From NCBI GenBank assembly GCA_020284085.1, contig JACEVL010000129.1, forward strand, positions 424,501-488,500: DNA of 64,000 bases. Reading direction: 5' to 3'. The stretch is from Aporrectodea caliginosa (taxonomy: Eukaryota; Annelida; Clitellata; Crassiclitellata; Lumbricidae). Of the stretch, positions 62,518-64,000 are shown in pieces. The position numbers and the translations under genes are program-made. Under the pieces are notes generated by a model, which worked only from the letters and a program-made list of their open reading frames with translations, did no database searches and had not been told where the DNA came from. Numbering within the stretch: the first letter of the stretch is position 1; each line of letters starts with the position of its first letter.

Positions 62518-62747
62518 CGGGGATGACACTCGATAATCTGATTCAGCTTTTGCTCTTCGTATTTCGTTTGATGGTTCAGTTTCAGGTTTATACTGGAAAC
62601 TTAAAGTAGGCCTACATTACAAATTTGTTTCTAGGACATGGGATAGAGATCTGTTCCTTTTCTCGGTTTCTGTATAAAATTCATTATTGTTATTGTACTT
62701 CTTACGAAATTAAACATTTCCAAACAGTGTCCAATCACCCAATGATC

Positions 62748-63012
<265 letters not shown>

Positions 63013-63283
63013 TTCGTTTTATTGCTTCAAACTGACATGAACGCAGTATGATTACAATTCATTGTATGAGCGGATGATCACAAGTTATTACAGGATTCGA
63101 ATTGAAACTGAGTGGCAGCCATGCAAGGCGCCCATCTGTCCTACTGCTCATTTTACCACAGCCACCTGACGAATGAAAGGCTGAGTCGACCTTTGGGTGG
63201 GAAGCGGGAATCGATCCTGCGTCCATGCTGATCTTCTGCTCTGCGTGCCGGAGTGTTAACCATTCACCTAAACCCCCTCCCTA
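63013..63283 (-). mobile_element. SINE family 2 copy (minus), full-length
   Basis: The reverse complement starts GGGGGTTTAGGTGAATGGTT, has GGATCGATTCCCGC (B-box like), GAGCAGTAGGACAGATGGGC and CTGCGTTCATGTCAGTTTG, then (ATT)n. Confidence 0.82.
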
Positions 63284-63551
63284 TCAATCACAGCGAGCTC
63301 TTGAGAACAGGTGCTTTCTAAGTGAAGTCCGCCGTTGCGTTTAAATTGCTAATCAATGACGTCGTAGGGACAGCGAACAGTCATGTCACTCTTGAAAACA
63401 GGGTCAAATATTGACATGAAGAAACCGATTATTTTTACAAACATTTTAACGAGCACAAGGTGTCACAGATATAACTGTACATGAAACAGATTGGCTCGAC
63501 ATGTTTGTCAGAAGAGATGATGATGATGATGCGCTTCAGTTGAAACTCCAT

Positions 63552-63603
63552 GCTACTCCTCCTCCTCCTCTTTCTCCTCCTCCTTTTCCTCTTCCTCCTC
63601 CTT

Positions 63604-63636
<33 letters not shown>

Positions 63637-63860
63637 TTCCTCCTCCTCTTCCTCCTCCTCCTTCTCCTCCTCCTCCTCCTCATTTTTCCTCCTCCTCATT
63701 TTCCTCCTCCTCCTTCTCCTCCTCCTCCTCACTTTCCTCCTCCTCCTTTTCCTCCTCCTCCTCTTCCTCCTTCTCCTCCTCCTCTTCCTTTTCCTCCTCC
63801 TTCCTCCTCCTCTTCCTCTTCCTCCTCCTCCTTCTTCTTCTCCTCCTCCTCGGCTCCTCC
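63552..63860. repeat. (CTC)n/(CTT)n polypyrimidine tract
   Basis: About 300 nt almost only C and T; overlapping poly-residue frames are artefacts. Complementary in kind to the purine tract at 1584. Confidence 0.93.
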
Positions 63861-64000
63861 TCCTCTTCTGATGACTGGTGTCCTCTATGGTCCAGCTTTT
63901 CCCAACGAAGAAAGGTGGTCTGTTGGTGGATTGTACTGTAACAGGCGTTTCATGTGACTCAAACGAAAGATAATTCGACATTAGATCCACGCTTCTGAGG

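Noticed and set aside
63435..63990. Frames of 82-146 codons in the polypyrimidine tract
   Set aside because: Simple CTC/CTT repeats; no unique sequence.

Overview
This window is animal nuclear DNA: phase-consistent GT-AG introns, several clades of non-LTR retrotransposon, tRNA-derived SINEs, hAT and piggyBac-type DNA transposons, very long microsatellites and no bacterial gene organisation. A palindromic octamer (TAGGCCTA) recurs dozens of times. I associate that with marine invertebrate deuterostomes such as echinoderms, but this is only a weak taxonomic guess.

The one recognisable host gene family is a polypeptide N-acetylgalactosaminyltransferase-like (GalNAc-T, GT27) gene on the minus strand, present three times head-to-tail with a period of about 21 kb (start codons at 10657, 31633 and 52766). 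Copy 2 (15494-31633) is complete: 12 coding exons, every junction phase-compatible, predicted 632 aa. It encodes a type II membrane anchor, a stem, a GT-A catalytic domain with DSH and WGGEN motifs and a conserved metal-ligand His, a C-terminal ricin-type lectin domain, and an extra tail of about 79 aa. Copy 3 (37364-52766) has all 12 exons, but exon 2 has a +1 length change that breaks the frame unless a downstream acceptor is used. Copy 1 (602-10657) shows exons 1-6; its 3' exons lie left of the window.

Layout: 1-10657 copy 1 (intron 4 holds a purine tract of about 1 kb and a LINE with a 21-bp target duplication; intron 1 holds a hAT element with an 8-bp target duplication). 10658-15493 spacer. 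15494-31633 copy 2 (intron 4 holds a piggyBac-type element flanked by TTAA and a 5'-truncated LINE). 31634-37363 spacer with an L2-like LINE carrying a 631-codon open frame. 37364-52766 copy 3 (intron 1 holds another LINE). 52767-64000 upstream sequence, homologous to the other spacers up to about 54950, then almost only microsatellites, SINEs and LINE ends, with no recognisable host gene.

The duplicated units give a relative chronology of insertions: some repeats are shared between copies and so predate duplication; others sit in one copy with an empty site in a sister copy. Many microsatellites here are the expanded 3' tails of retroposons. All similarities were judged by eye; no database search or alignment program was used.
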